The notes under the pieces are model-generated. The model did no database searches. It had not been told where the DNA came from and saw nothing but the letters and a program-made list of their open reading frames with translations. Of a stretch of 64,000 bases of DNA, positions 44,545 to 51,933 are shown one piece after another (position 1 is the first letter of the stretch; each line of letters begins with the position of its first letter). This stretch comes from Nonomuraea sp. PA05 (GTDB taxonomy: Bacteria; Actinomycetota; Actinomycetes; Streptosporangiales; Streptosporangiaceae). The stretch spans positions 1 to 64,000 of the forward strand of contig NZ_VSEY01000051.1 of the NCBI RefSeq assembly GCF_008086045.1, written 5' to 3'. The translations under genes and the position numbers were made by a program.

Positions 44545-45399
44545 ATGGCCCTCAGACCCCTGGGCCGCCGTGGGTACGCCGCCGGCGCGCTCGCTTTGAC
44601 GGCTGCTCTCGCGCTGACCGCGTGCGGCAGTGACACGGGTTCCGGCTCCACCAGCGCCAGCGCCTCCGCGGGCGCCGGCGGCGGCGTCAAGGTGGTGCAG
44701 CCCGGCAAGCTCACGGTCTGCACCAACATTCCGTACGAGCCGTTCCAGTTCAAGGACGACAGCGGCAAGATCGTCGGGTTCGACGTGGACATCGTCGACC
44801 TCGCCGCGAAGAAGCTGGGCCTGACCCAGAACATCGTGGACATCGACTTCGCCGTCATCAAGAGTGGCGCCGCCATGGCCGCGGGCAAGTGCGACGTCGC
44901 CGCCGCGGGCATGACGATCACCGACGAGCGCAAGCAGAACATCGACTTCTCCGAGCCCTACTTCGACGCCACGCAGGCCCTGCTGGCCAAGAAGGGCACC
45001 GGCGCCACCTCGCTGGAGGACGTCAAGGCCAAGGGGCTCAAGCTCGGCGCGCAGGCCAGCACCACCGGCCTCGACTACGTCAAGAAGCAGGGCTTCGACC
45101 CCACCGAGTACGCCGACTCCGCCAAGGAGCTGCTGGCCCTCCAGGCCGGCCAGGCCGACGTGATCGTCCAGGACCTGCCCGTCGTCCTCACCTGGCTGAA
45201 GAAGCCCGACGTCGCGGCCAAGTTCGAGATGATCGGCAGCCTCGACACCGGCGAGCAGTACGGCATCGGCCTGAAGAAGGGCGCCGACCCGACGCTGCTG
45301 AAGACGATCAACGAGGAGATCGCCAAGGCCAAGCAGGACGGCACCTACGAGAAGATCTACGTGAAGTGGTTCGGCAAGAAGCCCGGCGAGCTGGGCTGA
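44545..45399 (+). CDS. polar amino-acid ABC transporter substrate-binding lipoprotein
   Basis: A 284-residue SBP_bac_3 protein. The signal peptide ends at lipobox LTAC. TVCTNIPYEPFQFKDDSGKIVGFDVDIVDLAAKKLG is the family N-terminal signature, followed by AAAGMTITDERKQNIDFSEPYFDA. A Ser/Ala/Gly linker follows the lipidated Cys. ATG 44545 follows GAGGAGG. It likely binds a polar amino acid such as glutamine or glutamate outside the membrane and delivers it to the permease, encoded 3 nt downstream. Confidence 0.93.
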   Translation: MALRPLGRRGYAAGALALTAALALTACGSDTGSGSTSASASAGAGGGVKVVQPGKLTVCTNIPYEPFQFKDDSGKIVGFDVDIVDLAAKKLGLTQNIVDIDFAVIKSGAAMAAGKCDVAAAGMTITDERKQNIDFSEPYFDATQALLAKKGTGATSLEDVKAKGLKLGAQASTTGLDYVKKQGFDPTEYADSAKELLALQAGQADVIVQDLPVVLTWLKKPDVAAKFEMIGSLDTGEQYGIGLKKGADPTLLKTINEEIAKAKQDGTYEKIYVKWFGKKPGELG

Positions 45400-45402
45400 T
45401 CC

Positions 45403-46230
45403 ATGGCCGACCAGCCGAAGACGGCTGAGCCTGGGCGCTCAAGGCTCAGCCCTCGGAAGAAGCAGCGGATCAGCCGGGGCATCCAGTACGTCGTACTGGC
45501 CGCGGCGCTCGTCGCCGTCGTACTGTACGCCGACTGGCCCAGCCTCGCGCAGAACTTCGCCAAGATCGACGTGGCGAAGGAGGCGCTGCCCGAGCTCTTC
45601 ACCATCGCGCTGCGCAACACGATCATCTACACGGTGGGCGGGTTCGTCTTCGCGTTCGTGCTGGGCCTGGTGCTGGCGCTCATGCGGATCTCGCAGGTTC
45701 GCCCGTACCGCTGGATCTCGATCATCTACATCGAGATCTTCCGCGGGCTGCCCGCACTGCTGATCTTCCTGCTGATCGTTTTCCTGCCGCTGGCGCTGCC
45801 GGGCTTCGAGGTGCCCGGCGGCACGTACGGGCAGGGCATACTCGGGCTCGGCCTGGTCGGCGCGGCCTACCAGGCGGAGATCTTCAGGGCCGGCCTCCAG
45901 GCCGTGCCCAAGGGGCAGACGGAGGCCGCCAGGTCGCTCGGCATGTCGGCCACCCGCGCTCAGATCACCGTGGTCATCCCGCAGGCCATCCGGATGGTCA
46001 TCCCGCCGACCACGAACCAGTTCGTGGCGCTGCTCAAGGACTCGTCGCTGGTGCTGTTCCTCGGCGTGTCCGGCGAGTACGTCGAGCTGGCCAAGTTCGG
46101 CAACGACCTGGCCTCCCAGTACGCCAACGCCACGCCCATCATGGTCGCCGGCATCACGTACCTGATCGTGACCATCCCGCTGGGCTACCTCGCGTCCCGG
46201 CTTGAGGGGCGCAAGGGGAGGACCCGATGA
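45403..46230 (+). CDS. polar amino-acid ABC transporter permease
   Basis: A 275-residue HisM/GlnP-type permease. About five membrane segments are seen, and the EAA loop EAARSLGMSATRAQITVVIPQAIRMVIP contacts the ATPase. TIALRNTIIYTVGGFVFAFVLGLVLALMRIS and YIEIFRGLPALLIFLL are typical of the family. It overlaps the ATPase gene by 4 nt. A single permease gene implies a homodimer. Confidence 0.93.
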   Translation: MADQPKTAEPGRSRLSPRKKQRISRGIQYVVLAAALVAVVLYADWPSLAQNFAKIDVAKEALPELFTIALRNTIIYTVGGFVFAFVLGLVLALMRISQVRPYRWISIIYIEIFRGLPALLIFLLIVFLPLALPGFEVPGGTYGQGILGLGLVGAAYQAEIFRAGLQAVPKGQTEAARSLGMSATRAQITVVIPQAIRMVIPPTTNQFVALLKDSSLVLFLGVSGEYVELAKFGNDLASQYANATPIMVAGITYLIVTIPLGYLASRLEGRKGRTR

Positions 46231-46973
46231 CGACCCACGCCATCGAGCTGCGTGACCTGCACAAGCACTTCGGCAAGAACGAGGTGCTCAAGGGCATCGA
46301 CATGACGGTGGACCCGGGCCAGGTGGTCTGCGTCATCGGCCCGTCGGGCTCGGGCAAGTCCACCCTGCTGCGCTGCGTGAACCTGCTGGAGACGCCCACC
46401 AGGGGCAAGGTGTTCGTGGAGGGCGTCGAGGTCACCGACCCCGACGTGGACATCGACGCCGTACGCCGCCGTATCGGCATGGTCTTCCAGCAGTTCAACC
46501 TGTTCCCGCACATGACGGCGCTGGAGAACGTCATGATCGCCCAGCAGCGGGTGCTGAAGCGGAGCAAGCGGGAGGCGGAGGTCGTCGCCCGCGACAACCT
46601 CGACAAGGTCGGCGTGGGCGCCAAGTGCGACTCCCTGCCGGGCCAGCTCTCCGGCGGCCAGCAGCAGCGCGTCGCCATCGCCAGGGCGCTGGCCATGAAC
46701 CCCAGCCTGATGCTCTTCGACGAGCCCACCTCGGCACTCGACCCCGAGCTGGTCGGTGACGTGCTCACCGTCATGCGCAAGCTGGCGGAGGAGGGCATGA
46801 CCATGCTCGTGGTCACCCACGAGATGGGGTTCGCGCGGCAGGTGGCGGATCGGGTGGTGTTCATGGACGGTGGCGTGGTCGTCGAGGACGGCGCTCCCGC
46901 GCAGGTCATCGGCGACCCCCAGCAGGAGCGCACCCGCACGTTCCTGCACCGCGTCCTGCACCCCGAGGACTGA
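46227..46973 (+). CDS. polar amino-acid ABC transporter ATP-binding protein (GlnQ-like)
   Basis: A 248-residue ABC ATPase. Walker A is GPSGSGKST, the Q-loop is VFQQFNLFPHMT, the signature is LSGGQQQRVAIARAL, Walker B is LMLFDEPTSALDPELVG and the H-switch is LVVTHEMGFARQVADRV. The sequence is characteristic of GlnQ/HisP transporters for polar amino acids. It completes the three-gene operon and is followed by a strong hairpin. Confidence 0.95.
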   Translation: MTTHAIELRDLHKHFGKNEVLKGIDMTVDPGQVVCVIGPSGSGKSTLLRCVNLLETPTRGKVFVEGVEVTDPDVDIDAVRRRIGMVFQQFNLFPHMTALENVMIAQQRVLKRSKREAEVVARDNLDKVGVGAKCDSLPGQLSGGQQQRVAIARALAMNPSLMLFDEPTSALDPELVGDVLTVMRKLAEEGMTMLVVTHEMGFARQVADRVVFMDGGVVVEDGAPAQVIGDPQQERTRTFLHRVLHPED

Positions 46974-46984
46974 CCGTCCGGGAC

Positions 46985-47026
46985 GGCGCGGCTGGGCACG
47001 TCCAGAGACCACCTCCCAGCCGCGCC
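46985..47026 (+). terminator. terminator of the amino-acid transporter operon
   Basis: GGCGCGGCTGGG (46985-46996) pairs perfectly with CCCAGCCGCGCC (47015-47026), 12 nt after the ATPase stop. Confidence 0.75.
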
Positions 47027-47072
47027 GCCTCTCACCGGAACGACACCCCTCCTTCTGCTGTAATAGACCAGC

Positions 47073-47498
47073 ATGGACCTCACCTCTTACGCCGAGTGGG
47101 CGGTCCGGCTGGCCAACGACCCTGACCCGCCGCCCGAGCTGACCCGCCTGCGCGACGAGCTGGCCGCCGTGTTCGACGCCGCCGGCGACGAGCGTGCCGT
47201 GGCCGAGCGGCTGAACGCCCTCCTGGTGCGCTATCCCGTACGCCCCCAGCTCTCCGACCACGACGGCCGCCAGTGGCACCTCCACCTGGCCGAGGACCCC
47301 GCCGCGACCGCCGTCATGGGCCTGGCCGCGGTCGTCGCCGAGCTGGGCGTGGACCGCCTCGGACGCTGCCGTGAGCCGCGCTGCGGCCTGGCCTTCCTCG
47401 ACACCTCCTCCAACCGCTCCCGCCGCTACTGCTCGCCCCGCTGCGCGAGCCGCGCCAACGTCGCCGCCTTCCGCGCCCGCCGCAGGAACGGCGCCTGA
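47073..47498 (+). CDS. CGNR zinc-finger domain protein
   Basis: A 141-residue ABATE/CGNR protein, shorter than the usual ~190. The C-terminal zinc ribbon GRCREPRCGLAFLDTSSNRSRRYCSPRCASRANVAAFRARR carries the four cysteines and the C-x-x-R pattern of the CGNR finger; the ABATE stress-related domain before it is reduced. Members are probable transcription factors. It stands alone between the transporter and sodX. Confidence 0.85.
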   Translation: MDLTSYAEWAVRLANDPDPPPELTRLRDELAAVFDAAGDERAVAERLNALLVRYPVRPQLSDHDGRQWHLHLAEDPAATAVMGLAAVVAELGVDRLGRCREPRCGLAFLDTSSNRSRRYCSPRCASRANVAAFRARRRNGA

Positions 47499-47551
47499 GC
47501 GCCGAGGACGGAGAACACCGAGGACGGAGAACACCGCCACCCAGAACGAGG

Positions 47552-47845
47552 CTAGCGGCGGCGCAGGAGCGGCCAGTAGCGCAGCACCACACGCCCCACG
47601 ATGTCGTTCACGGGCCCGAAGTCCCAGCTGTCCCGCCGCCCGCTGGCCCGCTGGTTGTCGCTCTCCAGCCACCACCCGTCGGCCCCGTGCCACTGCGCCC
47701 GTTTGACGATGAGCCGAGCGGGATCGCCTGGCAGCCTCGCCACCACGAGGTCGCCGGGGTGCACGGCGGCGCCCCGGCGCACGAGAAGCCAGTCTCCTGG
47801 CACCAGCGCGGGCCGCATCGAATCCCCTTCGACACGCACTCTCAT
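47552..47845 (-). CDS. sodX: nickel superoxide dismutase maturation protease (S26 signal-peptidase-like)
   Basis: A 97-residue small S26-family protease. The catalytic Ser is in RVEGDSMRPAL and the general-base Lys is in RLIVKRAQW; GDWLLVRRGAAVHPGDLVVARLPGD is the typical SOD-maturation-protease core. It removes the propeptide of pro-SodN so that the new N-terminal His can bind nickel. ATG 47845 gives MRVRVEGDSM; the longer reading to 47977 is unlikely. It diverges from sodN with an 89-bp gap, so both promoters lie there. Confidence 0.88.
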   Translation of the reverse strand: MRVRVEGDSMRPALVPGDWLLVRRGAAVHPGDLVVARLPGDPARLIVKRAQWHGADGWWLESDNQRASGRRDSWDFGPVNDIVGRVVLRYWPLLRRR

Positions 47846-47934
47846 CGTCGTTGACCCCCTACTCCGCAGGCATTGGGACCCGAGTAAGGTCGTTGAAGGA
47901 CCAAGCTGATTCAGCATCCAGGAAGGATTTTCTG

Positions 47935-48336
47935 ATGCTCGCACGACTGCTACGACCCAAGCATGTCGCTTCCGCACACTGCGACCTGCCCTGTGGGGTC
48001 TACGACCCCGCTCAGGCCCGTATCGAGGCCGAGTCGGTCAAGGCGATCATGGAGAAGTACGCGGCGAACGAGGACCCGGTCTTCCGCGCCCGCGCCATCA
48101 AGATCAAGGAGGAGCGGGCCGAGCTGGTCAAGCACCACCTCTGGGTGCTGTGGACCGACTACTTCAAGCCGCCGCACCTCGAGCAGTACCCTCAGCTCCA
48201 CCAGCTCTTCTGGGACGCCACGAAGCTCGCTGGCGCCGCGGGTGCCAAGGGCACCGTGGAGGTCGCCAAGGCGGAGGACCTGCTGGGCAAGATCGACGAA
48301 ATCTCCAAGATCTTCTGGGAGACCAAGGCCGCCTAA
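47935..48336 (+). CDS. sodN: nickel-containing superoxide dismutase
   Basis: A 133-residue SodN. The propeptide MLARLLRPKHVASA is followed by the nickel hook HCDLPCGVY, in which the new N-terminal His, the two Cys and backbone atoms bind nickel after SodX cleavage. The rest is the four-helix bundle (EAESVKAIMEKYAAN, KEERAELVKHHLWVLWTDYFKPPHL). It forms a homohexamer in other actinomycetes and detoxifies superoxide in the cytoplasm. An AGGAAGG ribosome site precedes the ATG, and a textbook terminator follows. Confidence 0.95.
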   Translation: MLARLLRPKHVASAHCDLPCGVYDPAQARIEAESVKAIMEKYAANEDPVFRARAIKIKEERAELVKHHLWVLWTDYFKPPHLEQYPQLHQLFWDATKLAGAAGAKGTVEVAKAEDLLGKIDEISKIFWETKAA

Positions 48337-48348
48337 AACGGCACATAG

Positions 48349-48383
48349 GGCTCTGTGCGGTTACCAACCGCACAGAGCCTTTT
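48349..48383 (+). terminator. sodN intrinsic terminator
   Basis: GGCTCTGTGCGGTT pairs perfectly with AACCGCACAGAGCC (14 bp, 3-nt loop) and is followed by TTTT. Confidence 0.95.
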
Positions 48384-48464
48384 CCGTAGATGGCGAGTCT
48401 GATTCATCCAAGCACCTCTGAAGGGCGGTAAGTTGCAGTCAGCGTCGGATTCGCGAGGAGGAAC

Positions 48465-48902
48465 GTGACCGAGGAAACCGAGACGCGCGCGGAGGGCGTG
48501 GCAGGCATCCGTGACGTGGTGAGCATCAGGCTCCCCGCGGCGAGTGCCTACTTGTCTGTGCTGCGTACGGCTACCGCCGGCCTGGCGGCGCGGCTTGACT
48601 TCACCCTGGACGAGATCGAGGACCTGCGGATCGCGGTCGACGAGGCCTGCGCCATGCTTCTCAACGAAGCTGTGCCGGGCACCGACCTCACCGCCGAGTT
48701 CGAGCTCACCGGGCAGGAGATGCAGGTCAGGGTCGAAGTGGCGACCGTCGGCAGCTCCGCGCCCAAGCGTGACGACTTCGCCTGGATGGTGCTGACCGCC
48801 CTGGCCGACGACGTCGACGCGGTGACCGACTCCCCCGATCGCATGGCGATCGTCCTGCGTAAGCGCCGAGGCGCGGCCCGGAGTACGGCAGGGCCGGCGT
48901 GA
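48465..48902 (+). CDS. anti-sigma regulatory factor (RsbW-like ATPase)
   Basis: A 145-residue GHKL ATP-binding protein of the RsbW/SpoIIAB group. FTLDEIEDLRIAVDEACAMLL carries the N-box Glu/Asp, and the C-terminal DDVDAVTDSPDRMAIVLRKRR corresponds to the end of the kinase fold. It probably binds and inactivates the sigma factor whose gene overlaps its end by 4 nt, and may phosphorylate an anti-anti-sigma factor that is not in the window. An AGGAGGAA ribosome site precedes the GTG start. Confidence 0.87.
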   Translation: MTEETETRAEGVAGIRDVVSIRLPAASAYLSVLRTATAGLAARLDFTLDEIEDLRIAVDEACAMLLNEAVPGTDLTAEFELTGQEMQVRVEVATVGSSAPKRDDFAWMVLTALADDVDAVTDSPDRMAIVLRKRRGAARSTAGPA

Positions 48903-49699
48903 CGGAAAGGACTGGAGCCATGGCCACCAGCGAACACGCCGTGCCCGACAGGGTGCGCGCCCGCATGCTCTTCGCCGAGCTGGCCGAGCTGGGCCCCGAG
49001 GAGCCGCGCCGCCAGCGCATCAGGGATGAGCTGGTCGAGCTTCACCTTCCCCTGGTCGAATACCTGGCTCGCCGCTTCCGCAACAGGGGCGAGTGGCTCG
49101 ACGACCTCACCCAGGTCGCCACCATCGGGTTGATCAAATCCATCGACCGGTTCGACCTGAACCGGGGCGTGGAGTTCTCCACCTACGCCACGCCCACGAT
49201 CGTGGGCGAGATCAAGCGGCACTTCCGCGACAAGGGCTGGGCGGTCCGCGTGCCGCGCAGGCTGCAGGAGCTGAAGCTGTCGCTGACCAAGGCGATAAGC
49301 GATCTGTCCCAGCGGGAGGGGCGCGCCCCGACCGTGGCGGAGCTGGCCTCCTACCTCAAGATGACCGAGGAGGAGGTGCTCGAAGGGCTCGAATCGGCGA
49401 ACGCGTACTCCACCGTCTCGCTGGATGCGCCCGACTCGGGAGACGACGACGCCCCGGCGGTGTCCGACTCGCTCGGCATCGTGGACGAGTCGCTGGAGGG
49501 CGTCGAGTACCGCGAGTCGCTCAAGCCGCTGCTCGAACGGCTGCCGCCGCGCGAGAAGCGCATCCTGCTGCTGCGCTTCTTCGGCAACATGACGCAGTCG
49601 CAGATCGCCACCGAGCTGGGCATCTCGCAGATGCACGTCTCGCGTCTGCTCGCCCGCACGCTGGCGCAGCTGCGCGAGGGTCTGACCGCCGACGACTGA
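48899..49699 (+). CDS. RNA polymerase sigma factor, SigB/SigF family
   Basis: A 266-residue group 3 sigma factor. Region 2 is HLPLVEYLARRFRNRGEWLDDLTQVATIGLIKSIDRFDLNRGVEFSTYATPTIVGEIKRHFRDKGWAVRVPR; region 3 is QELKLSLTKAISDLSQREGRAPTVAELASYLKMTEEEVLEGLE; region 4 has the HTH in MTQSQIATELGISQMHVSRLLARTLAQLR. It directs transcription of a stress or developmental regulon and is coupled to its likely anti-sigma gene. A 16-bp tandem repeat lies just after it. Confidence 0.93.
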   Translation: MTERTGAMATSEHAVPDRVRARMLFAELAELGPEEPRRQRIRDELVELHLPLVEYLARRFRNRGEWLDDLTQVATIGLIKSIDRFDLNRGVEFSTYATPTIVGEIKRHFRDKGWAVRVPRRLQELKLSLTKAISDLSQREGRAPTVAELASYLKMTEEEVLEGLESANAYSTVSLDAPDSGDDDAPAVSDSLGIVDESLEGVEYRESLKPLLERLPPREKRILLLRFFGNMTQSQIATELGISQMHVSRLLARTLAQLREGLTADD

Positions 49700-49740
49700 G
49701 GCCCCGGGCTTCCGCGCGTCGCCACCCCTCCCGGGCCGGC

Positions 49741-49836
49741 GCGCGAACACGGGCCAGCGCGAACACGGGCCAGCGCGAACACGGGCCAGCGCGAACACGG
49801 GCCAGCGCGAACACGGGCCAGCGCGAACACGGGCCT
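49741..49836. repeat. 16-bp perfect tandem repeat, 6 copies
   Basis: Six consecutive copies of GCGCGAACACGGGCCA, identical except that the last copy ends in T. It lies in the gap between the sigma factor gene and the convergent membrane protein gene. Confidence 0.95.
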
Positions 49837-49861
49837 GACGCGTGGACGAACGAGGACGGGT

Positions 49862-50269
49862 TTAACGGCGTGGAGCGTCCGTCGCCTGGTCGTCGCCGTA
49901 GAGCGCCCGCGTGGTGGGCGGGGACAGCAGCGTCACGAGCCCCGCCAGGGCCACGACGATCAGCGGGATCCCGAGCTGCGGCAGCCCCGAGGTGATGAGC
50001 GTGCCGCCGATGGGCACGAGGAAGATCTGGGTCAGCACGGCCGGCGACCGCCCCCACCGCTCGGTCCTGAACAGCCCGCCGTACGCCACCCACAGCAGAC
50101 CGGCCCCGATGAGCAGGCCGAAGACCGCTTCCGCGAGGGCGGTGGTGATGTCGTCAGGCGCCCCGGTGAGGGTCTCCACCGCGACGTAGACGCCGAGTCC
50201 GAGCGCGACCAGCCCTTCGAGGGCGACGACCCCGGCGGCGATCAGCAGGGTAAGCGGGCGACCGTTCAC
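49862..50269 (-). CDS. small integral membrane protein
   Basis: A 135-residue protein with four predicted membrane segments: LTLLIAAGVVALEGLVALGLGVYVAV, ALAEAVFGLLIGAGLLWVAYGGLF, VLTQIFLVPIGGTLITSG and LGIPLIVVALAGLVTLL. No motif assigns a function. It is convergent to the sigma factor gene and divergent from the lipid kinase gene. Confidence 0.8.
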   Translation of the reverse strand: MNGRPLTLLIAAGVVALEGLVALGLGVYVAVETLTGAPDDITTALAEAVFGLLIGAGLLWVAYGGLFRTERWGRSPAVLTQIFLVPIGGTLITSGLPQLGIPLIVVALAGLVTLLSPPTTRALYGDDQATDAPRR

Positions 50270-50357
50270 GTCCGTACCTTACCTCTCGGGCAGGACGGGG
50301 CGGAAAATAGGACGTTCGGCCGATAAGTCGGACAAGGCCACCGGCTACGCTGGCGTC

Positions 50358-51323
50358 ATGCGCGCAATGCTGCTGGTCAACCCCAAGGCCACGACCACGA
50401 ACGCCCGCACCCGGGACGTGCTCATCCGCGCACTCGGCGCGGCGGTCGACCTCTCCGTCGAGGAGACCCGCTACCGCGGTCACGCCGCCTCCCTGGCGGC
50501 CACCGCGCGGTCCAAGGGCTACGACGTGGTCGCGGTGCTCGGCGGCGATGGAACGATCAACGAGACCGTCAACGGCCTGCTGAACCCGGTCAACGGCGAG
50601 GACCCCGCGTACGGCGACGACCCGAGCGCCGGCCGCCCCGGCCTGATCGTCATCCCTGGCGGCAGCGCGAACGTCTTCGCCCGCGCGCTGGGCCTGCCGA
50701 ACGACCCCACGGAGTCCACCGGCCAGGTGCTGGAGGCGCTCAGGGAGGACCGGCGCAGGACCGTGGGTTTGGGCCAGGCCCTTTGGGAGGGGCAGAGCCG
50801 CTACTTCACCTTCTGCTCGGGGATGGGCTACGACGCAGAGGTTGTACGGGCCGTGGAGGGCCTGCGGGGCACCGGGCGTAAGGCTACCCCTGCACGGTAT
50901 GTGAACACGGCTCTGAGGCACTATCTGGCCACGGACAAGCGCCATCCCGCGATGACCGTGACCGGCCCCGGCATCCCGTCCGCCGGAGGGGTGTTCATGG
51001 CGATCGTCTCCAACACCTCACCATGGACGTACGTGGGCAGCAAGCCGGTCCGCCCCACCCCGTGGGCGAGCTTCGAGACGGGCCTCGATCTCCTCGGGAT
51101 GCGGCGCATGGGGCCGATGACGCTGGCGAAAGTGATCAGGCACATCCTCACGGAGAGTGACATCCTTCCGTCCGGCCGGCACCTCGTCCAGATGCACGAC
51201 GAGGCCGAGATCACGCTCACCGCCGACCGCCCCGTGGCCTTCCAGCTGGACGGCGACTACCTGGGAGAACGCGAAACCGTAACATTCCGGTCTACACCGA
51301 ACGCGTTACAAGTTCTGGTCTAG
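50358..51323 (+). CDS. diacylglycerol kinase family lipid kinase
   Basis: A 321-residue DAGK-catalytic-domain protein. VLGGDGTINETVNGLL is the ATP-binding signature, GLIVIPGGSANVFARALGLPNDP the second conserved block and GMGYDAEVVRAVE a third. The C-terminal part includes the VAFQLDGDYLGE motif. It probably phosphorylates diacylglycerol, a sphingoid base or another lipid at the membrane; the exact substrate is unknown. It stands upstream of whiB1 with a 272-bp gap. Confidence 0.9.
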   Translation: MRAMLLVNPKATTTNARTRDVLIRALGAAVDLSVEETRYRGHAASLAATARSKGYDVVAVLGGDGTINETVNGLLNPVNGEDPAYGDDPSAGRPGLIVIPGGSANVFARALGLPNDPTESTGQVLEALREDRRRTVGLGQALWEGQSRYFTFCSGMGYDAEVVRAVEGLRGTGRKATPARYVNTALRHYLATDKRHPAMTVTGPGIPSAGGVFMAIVSNTSPWTYVGSKPVRPTPWASFETGLDLLGMRRMGPMTLAKVIRHILTESDILPSGRHLVQMHDEAEITLTADRPVAFQLDGDYLGERETVTFRSTPNALQVLV

Positions 51324-51525
51324 CCGGTTACATTCGGTCATTGTGTGACGCATCCGACATCCATAACCACCAAAACTTCCCGCCAACCCCCTTGCGTGCA
51401 CTCTGCGTGGCTGACAGGCTCATTCATGACGTCGGAACGTAGGACCTTTAAACACCCCAGGGTCCTCCGATGATCAGCGGGCGACCCCGGTCCTCACAGG
51501 ATCCGGGTAATTGTTCGCGCGAGTT

Positions 51526-51541
51526 AGTGAAACTCTTCACA
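51526..51541. promoter_or_regulatory. CRP-like box upstream of whiB1
   Basis: AGTGAAACTCTTCACA fits TGTGA-N6-TCACA with one mismatch and ends 54 nt before the whiB1 ATG. In Mycobacterium tuberculosis the whiB1 promoter is a known target of the cAMP receptor protein Rv3676, so a conserved site here is plausible. Confidence 0.55.
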
Positions 51542-51595
51542 AAGTAGTAGCCGCACGGAGCCGACCAGAGGCTCCATCTACTAAGGAGTGGACGC

Positions 51596-51850
51596 ATGGA
51601 CTGGCGCCACCGAGCTGCCTGCCGTGACGTGGACCCCGAGCTGTTCTTCCCGATCGGCAACACCGGCCCGGCACTCATGCAGATCGAGGAGGCCAAGCAG
51701 GTCTGTCGTTCCTGCTCGGCCGTCGAGGCCTGTCTGAAGTGGGCGCTGGAGTCCGGCCAGGACGCCGGCGTCTGGGGCGGGCTGAGCGAGGACGAGCGCC
51801 GCGCGCTCAAGCGCCGCTCCGCCCGGGCCCGCGCCCGCGCCACCGCCTGA
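51596..51850 (+). CDS. whiB1: WhiB1-type transcription factor
   Basis: An 84-residue Fe-S-binding WhiB protein. The four ligands are C9, C37, C40 and C46 (CRSCSAVEAC), followed by GVWGG and the basic tail LKRRSARARARA. The sequence closely follows the WhiB1 pattern (MDWRH..CRD.DPELFFP). In M. tuberculosis this protein is a nitric-oxide-sensitive essential regulator. As there, it sits beside the pdtaS kinase gene. An AAGGAG ribosome site precedes the ATG. Confidence 0.92.
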   Translation: MDWRHRAACRDVDPELFFPIGNTGPALMQIEEAKQVCRSCSAVEACLKWALESGQDAGVWGGLSEDERRALKRRSARARARATA

Positions 51851-51933
51851 CGATTCCCGCACGGAAGACGGCCCGCGACGCAGCAGCGGCGCCGTCGTTC
51901 AGCAAGCACTGACGACCTGGCTGAGCGGGACAC

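Noticed and set aside
26534..49836. tandem repeats considered as CRISPR arrays
   Set aside because: The units are directly adjacent with no unique spacers, and no cas gene is present.
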